The position numbers and the translations under genes are program-made. The notes beneath the pieces were generated by a model, which saw nothing but the letters and a program-made list of their open reading frames with translations, was not told the origin of the DNA and searched no databases. 64,000 nucleotides of DNA, from the NCBI RefSeq assembly GCF_016907435.1, contig NZ_JAFBBZ010000001.1:3844001-3908000 (forward strand), read 5' to 3'. Every line of letters starts with the position of its first letter. Position 1 is the stretch's first letter. Origin of the DNA: Nocardioides salarius. GTDB taxonomy: Bacteria; Actinomycetota; Actinomycetes; Propionibacteriales; Nocardioidaceae. This document shows positions 1-8,409 of this stretch, one piece after another.

Positions 1-1
1 G

Positions 2-712
2 GCCACCGCCGAGCTGGTCAAGGGGGCGGCCAACTCGTTCCTGGCCACCAAGATCTCCTTCATCAACGCCATGGCCGAGGTGTGCGAGGCCTCCGGCGCC
101 GACGTGCACCAGCTCGCCGCGGCCCTCGCCCTCGACGACCGCATCGGCGGGCGCTTCCTCAAGCCCGGGCTGGGCTTCGGCGGCGGCTGCCTGCCCAAGG
201 ACATCCGGGCCTTCGTGCACCGCGCCGAGGAGCTCGGCACCGGGCGCAGCGTGCGCTTCCTGCGCGAGGTCGACGACATCAACCGGCGTCGTCGGCTGCG
301 CACCGTCGAGCTGGTCCGCGAGCAGGCCGGCGGCGACCTGCGCGGGGCCCGCGTGTGCGTGCTGGGCGCCGCCTTCAAGCCGCACTCCGACGACGTGCGC
401 GACGCCCCCGCGCTCGAGGTGGCCCAGCGGCTGCACGACGAGGGTGCCCGGGTGGTGGTCGTCGACCCCCAGGCGCTCGACAACGCCCGCCGCACCCACC
501 CCGACCTCGAGTACGCCGACTCGGCGCTCGAGGCCGCGGCGGGCGCCCGCGTGGTGGCGCTGCTGACCGAGTGGGACCAGTTCCGCGGCCTTGACCCGCG
601 CCGCCTGGGAGAGGTCGTGGCGCAGCGTGCGGTCGTCGACGCGCGGGGCGCCCTCGACCCCGACGCGTGGCGCGCCGCCGGGTGGAGCGTCCGGGCGCTG
701 GGCGCCGCCTGA
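2..712 (+). CDS. ugd: UDP-glucose 6-dehydrogenase, C-terminal part (5' truncated by window edge)
   Basis: The frame is open from base 2, so the gene begins upstream and only about 236 residues are visible. It should oxidise UDP-glucose twice with NAD+ to UDP-glucuronate, a precursor for surface polysaccharides. The visible part opens with the helix segment ELVKGAANSFLATKISFINA, which is typical of the central domain. It contains the GGGCLPKD loop carrying the catalytic thiol (bases 181-204), followed by the C-terminal UDP-binding domain starting near RVCVLGAAFKPHSDDVRD. The stop lies 28 bp from the convergent FAD oxidase. The family call is firm; the exact physiological product is not knowable from this fragment. 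Confidence 0.92.
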   Translation, partial: ATAELVKGAANSFLATKISFINAMAEVCEASGADVHQLAAALALDDRIGGRFLKPGLGFGGGCLPKDIRAFVHRAEELGTGRSVRFLREVDDINRRRRLRTVELVREQAGGDLRGARVCVLGAAFKPHSDDVRDAPALEVAQRLHDEGARVVVVDPQALDNARRTHPDLEYADSALEAAAGARVVALLTEWDQFRGLDPRRLGEVVAQRAVVDARGALDPDAWRAAGWSVRALGAA

Positions 713-740
713 GCGACGCCCGGCGCGGCGGCTCGGCGGC

Positions 741-2162
741 TCAGGCGGGCCGGATGTTCTGGTTGACGTGGAAGAAGTTGGTCGGGTCGTAGGCAGTCTT
801 GACCTGGACCAGGTGGGCGTAGTTGCCGCGGTAGGCGGCCCGCACCCGGTCCTCGCCCTCGTCCATCATGAAGTTGACGTAGGCGCCCCCGGCGGAGGTC
901 GGGTGCAGCTCGGACCAGTAGCCCTTGGCCCACTCGGTCATCGCCGGGTTGTCGGCGGGGTCCGGGCTGACGCCGACCATCACCCCGGCCCAGCCGCCCG
1001 AGCGGTAGGCGAAGGCCGTGGCGTCCTGCGCCACCCGCGAGGCGGCACCGTCGATGGGGTAGAGGTGCATGGTGGAGTGTCCGGTCGGCAGCGCCTCGCC
1101 GAACCGGCTGTGCACGTCGACCGCCTCGTCGCTGATGGACTCGTACATGTCGGCCCGCCAGTACCACTGCAGCCCGGCGGGGTAGAGGGCGTTGAAGGCC
1201 GACTGCAGCACGTTGAAGGGCATCTCGTGCATGCCCACGACCAGCGGCCGGCCGAAGGAGCGGACCGGGTCGAGCAGCTCGTCGGCGCGGTCGTGCGGAC
1301 CCGTGTAGCACCAGACGATGCCGCACGCCTTGCGGCCCCACAGCTCCTCCGGGAAGGGGGCGGCGGGCGGGATGGTCAGCACCCCGAACCAGCCGCTGAG
1401 CTCCTCGGGCAGCGAGGGCAGCAGCTCGCGGTACCAGCGCAGCACCTCGCTGGTGTCCCCGATGTCGTAGAGGACCGGGCCACCGATCACCACGCCCCCC
1501 TCGCCGACCGGGTGGCAGCGGAACTCGAAGGAGGTGACGACACCGAAGTTGCCCCCGCCCCCGCGCAGCGCCCAGAACAGGTCGGGGTGGTGCTCGGCGT
1601 CGGCGGTCACCAGGCGCCCGTCGGCGAGCACCACGTCGGCCGAGAGCAGGTTGTCGACCGTCAGGCCGTAGCGACGGCTCAGGTAGCCGACCCCGCCGCC
1701 CAGCGTCAGGCCGCCGACGCCGGTGGAGCTGAGGAACCCCGAGGGGGTGGCCAGGCCGAAGCCCACGGTCGCGTGGTCGACGTCCTGCCAGGTGCAGCCG
1801 CCGTCGACGCGCACGGTGGCCGTGGTGGGGTCGACCCGCACCGAGCGCATCAGCGACAGGTCGACCACCAGGGCGTCGTCCCAGACCCCGAGGCCGCCGG
1901 CGTTGTGGCCGCCCCCGCGCACGGCGACGTCGAGTCCGTGCTCGCGGGCGAAGCCGACCGCCGCCACCACGTCGACGGTGTCGCGGCAGCGCGCGAGCGC
2001 CGCCGGCCGCCGGTCGATCATGCCGTTGTAGACCGCGCGGGCCTCGTCGTAGTCGTCGTCCCCGGGCAGCACGAGCGGACCGCGCAGCAGCGGTGCCAGC
2101 TCCTCCCAGGGCACGGGGCCCGCGGCGTGGGTGCCGGGACTGGTGGGTGCGGTCGTGGTCAT
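741..2162 (-). CDS. Berberine-bridge-enzyme-like FAD-dependent oxidoreductase
   Basis: This 473-residue protein of the PCMH/BBE flavoprotein class should oxidise a small alcohol, sugar or secondary metabolite with O2 as acceptor; the substrate is unknown. The N-terminal FAD domain has RGGGHN at residues 82-87, whose His is the usual covalent FAD attachment site. The glycine-rich GVGGLTLGGGVG loop has Ser where bicovalent enzymes carry Cys, so a single covalent link is predicted. The C-terminus has the BBE signature YDPTNFFHVNQNI. There is no signal peptide, so it is probably cytoplasmic. It lies 54 bp downstream of a large SARP-type regulator on the same strand and is the obvious candidate target of that regulator. 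Confidence 0.88.
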   Translation of the reverse strand: MTTTAPTSPGTHAAGPVPWEELAPLLRGPLVLPGDDDYDEARAVYNGMIDRRPAALARCRDTVDVVAAVGFAREHGLDVAVRGGGHNAGGLGVWDDALVVDLSLMRSVRVDPTTATVRVDGGCTWQDVDHATVGFGLATPSGFLSSTGVGGLTLGGGVGYLSRRYGLTVDNLLSADVVLADGRLVTADAEHHPDLFWALRGGGGNFGVVTSFEFRCHPVGEGGVVIGGPVLYDIGDTSEVLRWYRELLPSLPEELSGWFGVLTIPPAAPFPEELWGRKACGIVWCYTGPHDRADELLDPVRSFGRPLVVGMHEMPFNVLQSAFNALYPAGLQWYWRADMYESISDEAVDVHSRFGEALPTGHSTMHLYPIDGAASRVAQDATAFAYRSGGWAGVMVGVSPDPADNPAMTEWAKGYWSELHPTSAGGAYVNFMMDEGEDRVRAAYRGNYAHLVQVKTAYDPTNFFHVNQNIRPA

Positions 2163-2216
2163 GTCAGGGCTCCTGGATCGGTGGTGGGACGAGCCGTTGC
2201 CCGTCGCCGACCGACG

Positions 2217-5200
2217 CTAGGGAGCGGGGCGTTCGGCCAGCGTTCGGCCGGTGTCGAGGTCGTCGCAGCAGCGTCGGAGCAGCGTCACGCTGCCGTGGTC
2301 GCGCGCCAGCGCCGCGGCCTGCTCGAGCGTCGCCGTCGCCGCCGCGGGGGGCAGCAGGGCGGCCCGGCGCCGCAGCACCTCCGGGAGCCACCAGACGTCG
2401 TGGTGGGTGCGCGCACTGACGGTGGCGGCGTCGAGCAGCGCCACCACCCGGACCGGGTCGGTGGTGCGCTGGGCCAGCAGCTCGAGCCAGTACGGCATCC
2501 GGGTGAAGGCCCCGGCCCGGCGCAGCCGGGCGACCGCGTGCTCCATCCGGGCCGTCCCGGCGCTGCTGTCGGCGCTCCACCCGGCGAGCACCTCGCCCCA
2601 GTCGGCGTAGTAGGCGAAGCCGTGCCGCCGGCTCAGGGCCGCCAGCTCGTCGGTGGAGGCGGCGAGCCGAGCGGTGTCGTCGAGCAGCTGCTGGGTGAGC
2701 GCGGCGTAGCCCAGGGCGATGGCCAGGCTGTAGGGGTGGGCGAGGGCCCGGGCCCGCTCGACCGCCTCCTCGGCGTGCCGGCGCGCGGTGCCCGGGTCGC
2801 CGAGCAGCCAGTGCGCGTGGGCCGACCAGGCGTGGGCGTGCACCGTGGGGTGGCTGCCGATGCTCAGCGACGCCTCGTCGGCGGCCAGGGTGGTCGCGCG
2901 GTCGAAGTGCTGCAGGGAGTCCGCCGCCCCGCCCAGGGAGAGCAGCGAGCCGGCGCAGGCGAAGTGGGCCTGCGAGCGCAGCAGGTCGGCCGTCGGGTCG
3001 GCGTCGCCGGCGGCCTCGCTCAGGGCCAGGGCGCGCAGGGCGATCGCGTGGGCGCGCGGGATGTCGCCCTGCACGAACCGGGCCGCCCACAGGCCCACCA
3101 GGGCGTCCATGGTGGCGCCCACCAGGCCGGCACGCTCGCCCAGGTCGACCGCCCGGGTCAGCGTCGCGGCGAGCTCGGGGTCGGAGTAGCCCCGCGAGGC
3201 GTTGAGCGCGCGCGCCAGCCCCGACAGCGCCTGCAGCTCGCGCCGGTCCCGGCCCGGGCCGGTGGGCAGGTCGGCCAGGAGTCGCAGCGTGCGACGGTGC
3301 AGGCGGGCGGCGTCGGCGTGGGCGAAGACGGAGTCGGCCAGCAGGGCAGCACGCTGGTAGAGCTCGCAGGCGCGCTGCGTGGAGCCCGCCCGGGCGTACT
3401 GGTCGGCGAGCAGGTCGGCCACCGGGTCGAGGTCGCCGGCGTGCAGCTCCTCGAGGCCGGCGGCGAGCCTGCGGTGCAGGAGCCAGCGCGCCGCCGGCGT
3501 CAGCTGCTCGTACGCCGCCCGGCGCAGCAGGTCGTGGGAGAAGTCGTAACGCTCGCGGTGGACGGAGAGGATCCGCAGCCGCCACAGCTCGTCGACGGCC
3601 GAGACCACCGCCTCGGCGGACAGCTCGCACGACGCGCGCAGCAGGTCGAGCGGGAAGTCGCGTCCCACCGCGGAGGCCAGCTCGACGACGGCCCGGCAGT
3701 CGGGGCCCAGGTCGTCGAAGCGGCCCCGCAGCAGCGCGGCCAGGTCGGGGGAGGCGGCGTGCAGCCGCGCCAGCCCCGGGTCCCGGCGCACCGCCTCGAC
3801 CAGGTGGAGCGGGAAGCCCCCGGTGACGTCGTGGAGCAGCCGGGCCTGCTCGTCGCCGGCCTGCGGGCAGAGGTGGCGCAGCAGGTCGGCGCTGGCGGCG
3901 GGGGGCAGCGGTCGCAGCGCCAGCTCGCGCAGGGGGGCCACCGCGCGGGCGCGGCGTACCCACCCGTCGAGGGCGCGGTCGGCCGTCGGGTCGCCGCTGC
4001 GCGCGGTGAGCACCAGCAGGAGCGGCCGGTGGGGCTCGAGGCTGCGCAGGAACCCCAGCAGGTCGAGGGTCTCCAGGTCGCACCACTGCGCGTTCTCCAG
4101 GACCAGCACCACCGCTCGCCCGGGCGGTCGCAGGGCCTCGGCGAGGCCACGGAGGAAGTGGTGGCGACGCCAGGTGTCGACCACGCCGCGGGTGTCGCCC
4201 CCGGCGGCCGCGCCCCCGCCGGGCAGCAGCCGGTCGACCTCGTCGCGCCAGCGGGCGGGCAGCGCCTCGAGCCACCGCTCCAGCCCGGGCTCGCCGAGCC
4301 ACTGCACGACCGGTGCCAGGGGCATCGGGTCCAGACCCGCGTAGCACTGGGCGAGCGCCACGCAGGCGCCGTCGGCGGTGGCACGGTGGGCCAGCTCGGC
4401 GACCAGCCGGGTCTTGCCGACCCCGGGCTCGCCGCTGACCAGCACGGTGCGCACGCCGCCGCGCTCGACGTCGTCGAGGGCCCGCTCGAGCCAGGCCAGC
4501 TCCTCGTCGCGGCCGACCAGGCCCACCGGGCCCACCAGGCCCACCGGCCCCGCCGGCGCCGGGGACCCGGCCGAGCGGGGCACCGTCTGCGGTGACGACC
4601 CCCGGTCCCCGCTCACGAGGGTGTCGCGCAGCTCGCGGGTGGCCGGGTCGGGCGCCACCCCCAGCTGCTCCTCGAGCACGTCGGCGCAGCGGTGGTAGGT
4701 GCTCAGCGCCCCGGCCCGGTCGCCCTGCGCGGCCTGCAGGCGCATCAGGTCGCGGTGCGCCGTCTCGTCGAGGGGGTCCAGCGCGACCCGGCGGCGGGCC
4801 GCGCGCACGGCCAGGTCCCAGCGCTGCGCGGCCCCCGCGGCCACGGCCAGCGCGCTGCACAGCTCGCGGGCGCCCTCGACCAGGCTCGCGCGCTGGGCCA
4901 GCACCCACTCGTCGTACAGGCCCGGCAGCAGGTCGCCGCCGTACGCCGCCAGCGCGAGCTCGCCGTGCTCCAGCAGGGCGCCCGGGCCGTCCGTCGCGTG
5001 GACGAGCGCCCGGTCCCGCGCCGTGAGGTGCTCCACGAGGTCGACGACCACGTCACCCTCGCCCGTCCACGTCAGGTCGGTGCCGCTCACCACCACGGCC
5101 TCGCCCGCGCCGGGCAGCCGCCGCAGCTGGTGCAGCTCGCGGCGCAGGTTGGTCAGCGACTGCTGCTGGGCCGAGTCGGGCCAGAACGCCTCGGCGATCC

Positions 5201-5336
5201 GGACCCGGGGCTGGGGGGTGCCCCGGTGCAGCGCCAGGTAGGCGACCAGCGCGATCGAGCGCGCCGAACGGGTGAGCACCTCGCCGGTCGCGTCGTCGAC
5301 GGCGCTGCGCTCTCCGAGGACCCGCACGCGGAGCAT
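2217..5336 (-). CDS. SARP/BTAD-AAA-TPR family transcriptional regulator
   Basis: About 1039 residues. An N-terminal winged-helix DNA-binding segment (roughly residues 1-95) is followed by a bacterial transcriptional activation (BTAD) domain to about residue 250. An AAA/NB-ARC-type ATPase follows with Walker A GEPGVGKT near residue 300, then a long Ala/Leu-rich helical C-terminus of TPR type. This is the layout of large SARP regulators that control secondary metabolism. I chose ATG 5336 because the homologous sequence starts at MLRVRVLGE; the frame stays open up to 5429 but that part is low-complexity Arg-rich sequence. It precedes the BBE-like oxidase and is divergent from the thioredoxin-fold gene. 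The inducing ligand is unknown. Confidence 0.87.
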   Translation of the reverse strand: MLRVRVLGERSAVDDATGEVLTRSARSIALVAYLALHRGTPQPRVRIAEAFWPDSAQQQSLTNLRRELHQLRRLPGAGEAVVVSGTDLTWTGEGDVVVDLVEHLTARDRALVHATDGPGALLEHGELALAAYGGDLLPGLYDEWVLAQRASLVEGARELCSALAVAAGAAQRWDLAVRAARRRVALDPLDETAHRDLMRLQAAQGDRAGALSTYHRCADVLEEQLGVAPDPATRELRDTLVSGDRGSSPQTVPRSAGSPAPAGPVGLVGPVGLVGRDEELAWLERALDDVERGGVRTVLVSGEPGVGKTRLVAELAHRATADGACVALAQCYAGLDPMPLAPVVQWLGEPGLERWLEALPARWRDEVDRLLPGGGAAAGGDTRGVVDTWRRHHFLRGLAEALRPPGRAVVLVLENAQWCDLETLDLLGFLRSLEPHRPLLLVLTARSGDPTADRALDGWVRRARAVAPLRELALRPLPPAASADLLRHLCPQAGDEQARLLHDVTGGFPLHLVEAVRRDPGLARLHAASPDLAALLRGRFDDLGPDCRAVVELASAVGRDFPLDLLRASCELSAEAVVSAVDELWRLRILSVHRERYDFSHDLLRRAAYEQLTPAARWLLHRRLAAGLEELHAGDLDPVADLLADQYARAGSTQRACELYQRAALLADSVFAHADAARLHRRTLRLLADLPTGPGRDRRELQALSGLARALNASRGYSDPELAATLTRAVDLGERAGLVGATMDALVGLWAARFVQGDIPRAHAIALRALALSEAAGDADPTADLLRSQAHFACAGSLLSLGGAADSLQHFDRATTLAADEASLSIGSHPTVHAHAWSAHAHWLLGDPGTARRHAEEAVERARALAHPYSLAIALGYAALTQQLLDDTARLAASTDELAALSRRHGFAYYADWGEVLAGWSADSSAGTARMEHAVARLRRAGAFTRMPYWLELLAQRTTDPVRVVALLDAATVSARTHHDVWWLPEVLRRRAALLPPAAATATLEQAAALARDHGSVTLLRRCCDDLDTGRTLAERPAP

Positions 5337-5414
5337 GCCTACGAGACTGCGCCCTCGCGGGCCCCGCGTCGAGACATCGGCCGGACCGGTCCTCGCGACG
5401 CGCGCGAGGATCCC

Positions 5415-5420
5415 TAGCAT
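5415..5420 (+). promoter_or_regulatory. Candidate -10 element (TAGCAT) for leaderless cnoX-like mRNA
   Basis: TAGCAT matches the actinobacterial TANNNT -10 pattern and ends seven bases before the ATG at 5428. Transcription would therefore begin at or beside the start codon. No Shine-Dalgarno sequence fits between them. An in-frame ATG overlaps this box at 5419. Confidence 0.4.
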
Positions 5421-5427
5421 GGGGGAC

Positions 5428-6399
5428 ATGACGCAGCAGCCGTTCTCCCGTCCCGGTGCGATCGACCTCTCCGCGCTGAAGCGCCCGGCCCAGGCGCCCC
5501 CGGCCGCCCCCGGAGCGCCCGGTGCGCCCGGCGCGCCCGCCGCCGGTGGTGCCCCGGGAGGCGCCGGCGGCAGCGGCGCCTACGCCGTGCAGGTCGACGA
5601 GCAGAACTTCCAGACCACCATCGAGTCGTCGATGACCGCGCCGGTGCTGCTGGCCTTCTACTCACGCACCCAGCTGCCCGAGAGCGGCCAGATGGCCGAC
5701 GACCTGGCCTCCCTGGCCGACGAGTTCGACGGCCGCTTCCTGGTCGGTCTCGTCGACGTCGACACCTCCCCGCAGATCGCCCAGGCCGTGCAGGTGCAGT
5801 CGCTGCCCTACGTCGTGGCCGTCCTCGAGGGCCGCCCCGCGCCGCTGCTGCAGGACGTCGTGCCGCTCGAGGAGCTGCGCGGTGCGCTCACCCAGGTCGT
5901 CCAGCAGCTCACCGCGCAGGGGATGACCGGGCGGCACCAGCCGCGGGCGGGTGCCCCGGCGGGTGACGAGGAGGAGACCGAGCAGGTCGACCCGCGCTAC
6001 GCCGCCGCCCAGGACGCCCTCGGGTCGGGCGACATCGACGCCGCGGTCGCGGAGTACCAGAAGCTCGTCGACGCCAACCCCGCCGACGCCGAGGCCGTCG
6101 CCGGCCTGGCGATCGCCAAGGTCATGCAGCGCACCCAGGGCGTCGACCTCCACGCGGCTCGCGCGGCCGCGGCGGCCGACCCCGACGACGTCGAGGCGCA
6201 GACGCTCTGCGCCGACCTCGACCTGGCCGGCGGGCACGTCGAGGACGCCTTCAACCGGCTCGTCGACCTGGTGCGGCGCACCAGCGGCGACGACCGCACC
6301 AAGGCGCGCGAGCACCTGCTGGGCCTCTTCGCAGCCGTCGGCAACGACGACGAGCGGGTGCTGCGCGGGCGCGGCAACCTCGCCTCCGCGCTCTTCTGA
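5428..6399 (+). CDS. Thioredoxin-fold/TPR protein (CnoX/YbbN-like co-chaperone)
   Basis: 323 residues. After a short conserved N-terminus there is a Pro/Ala/Gly linker (residues about 20-52), a thioredoxin fold (about 53-160) and a TPR-rich C-terminal half with an acidic linker between (EEETEQVD). This order is that of CnoX/YbbN, a chaperedoxin-type co-chaperone that hands clients to GroEL or DnaK. The position of the thioredoxin CxxC reads SRTQLPESGQ and has no cysteine. It therefore cannot be a thiol oxidoreductase and, if functional, acts as a holdase only. ATG 5428 is preferred over the in-frame ATG 5419 because conserved sequence starts with MTQQPFSRPGAIDL. Confidence 0.85.
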   Translation: MTQQPFSRPGAIDLSALKRPAQAPPAAPGAPGAPGAPAAGGAPGGAGGSGAYAVQVDEQNFQTTIESSMTAPVLLAFYSRTQLPESGQMADDLASLADEFDGRFLVGLVDVDTSPQIAQAVQVQSLPYVVAVLEGRPAPLLQDVVPLEELRGALTQVVQQLTAQGMTGRHQPRAGAPAGDEEETEQVDPRYAAAQDALGSGDIDAAVAEYQKLVDANPADAEAVAGLAIAKVMQRTQGVDLHAARAAAAADPDDVEAQTLCADLDLAGGHVEDAFNRLVDLVRRTSGDDRTKAREHLLGLFAAVGNDDERVLRGRGNLASALF

Positions 6400-6403
6400 G
6401 CCG

Positions 6404-7162
6404 GTGGGCCTGCTCGCCGGGGCGGCGTACGTCGGCGCCGGCCTGGGCATGTGGCGGCGACGCCCGCGGCTGATGCTGCTGGGGATCGTGCCGGCACTGC
6501 TGGTGCTGCTCGCGATCCTGGCGGCCCTGGTGGGGCTGCTGGTCAACCTCGGCGACCTGGTGGCGTGGGCGACCCCGTTCGCCGACGGGTGGGCGGAGGT
6601 GCTGCGCGGGCTGCTGCGGCTGGGGCTGGCCCTCCTGGTGGTCGTCGGCTTCCTGGTGCTGACCTCGGTCACCTTCACCGCGGTGACGCTGACGGTCGGC
6701 GACCCGTTCTACGAGCGGATCTGGGTCGCCACCGAGACGATGCTGGGCGGGCCGGTCCCCGACGAGGGGCCCTCGGCCTGGCGCTCGCTGGGCGACTCGG
6801 CGGTGCTGGTGCTGCTGGGGCTGGTGACGGCGGTGGGCGTCTTCGCGGTCGGGCTGCTGCCGGTCGTCGGTGCCGTCGTCGGCGCCGGCGTCGGCCTCGT
6901 GGTCTCCGGGCGGCTGCTGGCCGGTGAGCTGCTCTCGCGGCCGCTGGCGGCCCGGGGGATGGACCGCGCCGCCCGGCGCGAGCTCCTGCGCGCCCACCCC
7001 GGCCGGGTGCTGGGCTTCGGGGTCGCCACGCAGGCGTGCTTCCTGGTGCCGCTGGGCGCCGTGGTCGTGATGCCCGCCGCGGTGGTGGGCGCCACGATGC
7101 TGGCCCGCGACCTGCTGACCCGGCCAGAATCTCGCGCTGACCCGGCCAGGATCTCGCGCTGA
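6404..7162 (+). CDS. EI24-domain membrane protein (CysZ-like)
   Basis: 252 residues beginning at GTG 6404, four bases after the preceding stop; the pair is probably co-transcribed. Hydrophobic segments near residues 25-50, 70-95, 130-155 and 210-240 indicate a polytopic membrane protein. The N-terminus (GAAYVGAGLGMWRRRPRLM) and overall pattern fit the EI24 family, which includes the sulfate transporter CysZ. Sulfate transport is not proven here and no sulfur genes are adjacent. The last 16 residues and the stop codon are encoded by copies of a 22-bp repeat (7114-7180), so the original C-terminus may have been replaced. Confidence 0.75.
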   Translation: MGLLAGAAYVGAGLGMWRRRPRLMLLGIVPALLVLLAILAALVGLLVNLGDLVAWATPFADGWAEVLRGLLRLGLALLVVVGFLVLTSVTFTAVTLTVGDPFYERIWVATETMLGGPVPDEGPSAWRSLGDSAVLVLLGLVTAVGVFAVGLLPVVGAVVGAGVGLVVSGRLLAGELLSRPLAARGMDRAARRELLRAHPGRVLGFGVATQACFLVPLGAVVVMPAAVVGATMLARDLLTRPESRADPARISR

Positions 7163-7180
7163 CCCGGCCCGTATCTCCGC
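7114..7180 (+). repeat. 22-bp tandem repeat, three direct copies
   Basis: Three consecutive copies start at 7114, 7136 and 7158 with the shared core GCTGACCCGGCC followed by about ten more variable bases ending in CTCGC or CTCCGC. The TGA of the third copy is the stop codon of the EI24 gene; the first two copies are read through in frame. The same family recurs at 9498-9653. Confidence 0.85.
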
Positions 7181-7236
7181 CTGCGCCCCCTGCCCACGGT
7201 GGTGGTGGGCGGGCTGCCGGCTGGCAGGATGTCCCG

Positions 7237-8409
7237 GTGCTCCTCTCCTCGGGCCGGGTCTCGGCGACCGGCCAGGCGCCTCGTCGTGCCCTCGTCGTGC
7301 ACAGCGGCGGGGTGCACGTGCTGGCCGCGGCGCGCTCGCTGCACGCCGCCGGCTGGGAGGTCGGGGTGGCCTCCGCCCACGGTGAGCTGGCCCGGTCCCG
7401 GGCCGTGCACCGGGACTTCTCCGTGCCGGCCCCCGAGCACGATCCCGACGCGTTCGTCGCCGCCGTCGCGGCGCTGGTGGCCGAGCACGGCTACGACGTG
7501 GTCTTCGGCGCCGACGACATCGAGGTGCTCCTGCTCTCGGCCCGGCGCCACGAGATCGGCTGCGTCGTGCCGTACGCCGCACACGCCGACGTGGTGCGCG
7601 CCATCGACAAGCTGGCCCTGGTCGAGGCAGCCGGACGCGTCGGGCTGGCCGTGCCGCACACCGAGATCGCGACGCCGGCCTCGCTGGCGTCGGTCGACGG
7701 CCCGGTGGTGGTCAAGGCCCGGCTGCACTGGGACCCCGCCGCCGGCGGCAGCGCCCGGCATCTGATGGCCCGCGTCTGCGCGGGGCGCGACGAGGCCACG
7801 CAGGTCGCCGACCAGATGGCCGCCGCCGGTGGGGGACCGCTGCTGCAGGAGGTCGTCGACGGGCGGCTCTCGGCCCTCAGCGTCGTGGTCGACCAGCAGG
7901 GCCGGCTGCTCGGGGCGGTGCAGCAGTGGAGCCCACGGCTCTCCAGCCGCCTCACCAGCTGCCGCGCCGTCACCGTGCCCGTCGACCCCGAGCTGCTCGA
8001 CGGGGTGCGCCGCCTGCTCGACGAGATGGGTTGGTGGGGCCTGGCCAACCTGCAGTTCATGTCGGCGCCGGACGGACCGCCGCGGCTGATCGACCTCAAC
8101 GGCCGCTTCTACGGCAGCCTCGCGCTGGCCGTCGGCAGCGGCGTACCCCTGCCCGACCTGTGGGCGCGCGCGGCGCTCGGCGACGACGTCGCCCCGGTCG
8201 CTCCCGGACGGGTGGGAGTGCGGTTCCAGTCGTTCTTCGAGGACGTGTCGCGGGCCCGGCGAGAGCGGCGCGGCGGCCTCCTGCGCGACCTGGCCTCCAC
8301 CCTGGCGCACGCGCCGGGGGCCGTGCACCCGCACGCCGACCTGCGCGACCCCGGGCCGTTGCTGGCGGCGCTGCGCGAGCGGGGCCGGCGCCGGGGGAAC
8401 CATGACTGA
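7237..8409 (+). CDS. ATP-grasp superfamily ligase, unknown substrate
   Basis: 390 residues. The N-terminal Rossmann-like segment (ALVVHSGGVHVLAAARSL) and ATP-grasp core resemble the carbamoyl-phosphate-synthase-like ATP-grasp proteins that join a carboxylate to an amine or thiol via acyl phosphate. VVVKARLHW is the likely ATP-binding lysine strand and LIDLNGRFYGSL holds the metal-binding Asp/Asn near residue 285. GTG 7237 is chosen since CAGGAT, a weak -10 match, ends six bases before it and there is no better start. The downstream acyltransferase overlaps it by 8 bp, so the two almost certainly work together. Both ends of the pair are bordered by the 22-bp repeat family. Product unknown. Confidence 0.75.
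   Translation: MLLSSGRVSATGQAPRRALVVHSGGVHVLAAARSLHAAGWEVGVASAHGELARSRAVHRDFSVPAPEHDPDAFVAAVAALVAEHGYDVVFGADDIEVLLLSARRHEIGCVVPYAAHADVVRAIDKLALVEAAGRVGLAVPHTEIATPASLASVDGPVVVKARLHWDPAAGGSARHLMARVCAGRDEATQVADQMAAAGGGPLLQEVVDGRLSALSVVVDQQGRLLGAVQQWSPRLSSRLTSCRAVTVPVDPELLDGVRRLLDEMGWWGLANLQFMSAPDGPPRLIDLNGRFYGSLALAVGSGVPLPDLWARAALGDDVAPVAPGRVGVRFQSFFEDVSRARRERRGGLLRDLASTLAHAPGAVHPHADLRDPGPLLAALRERGRRRGNHD

Noticed and set aside
591..4595. A 1334-codon open frame on the plus strand
   Set aside because: It runs antisense to the BBE oxidase and SARP genes; its product is a Val/Gly/Gln/Arg-rich string typical of the complement of high-GC coding DNA, with no family motifs.
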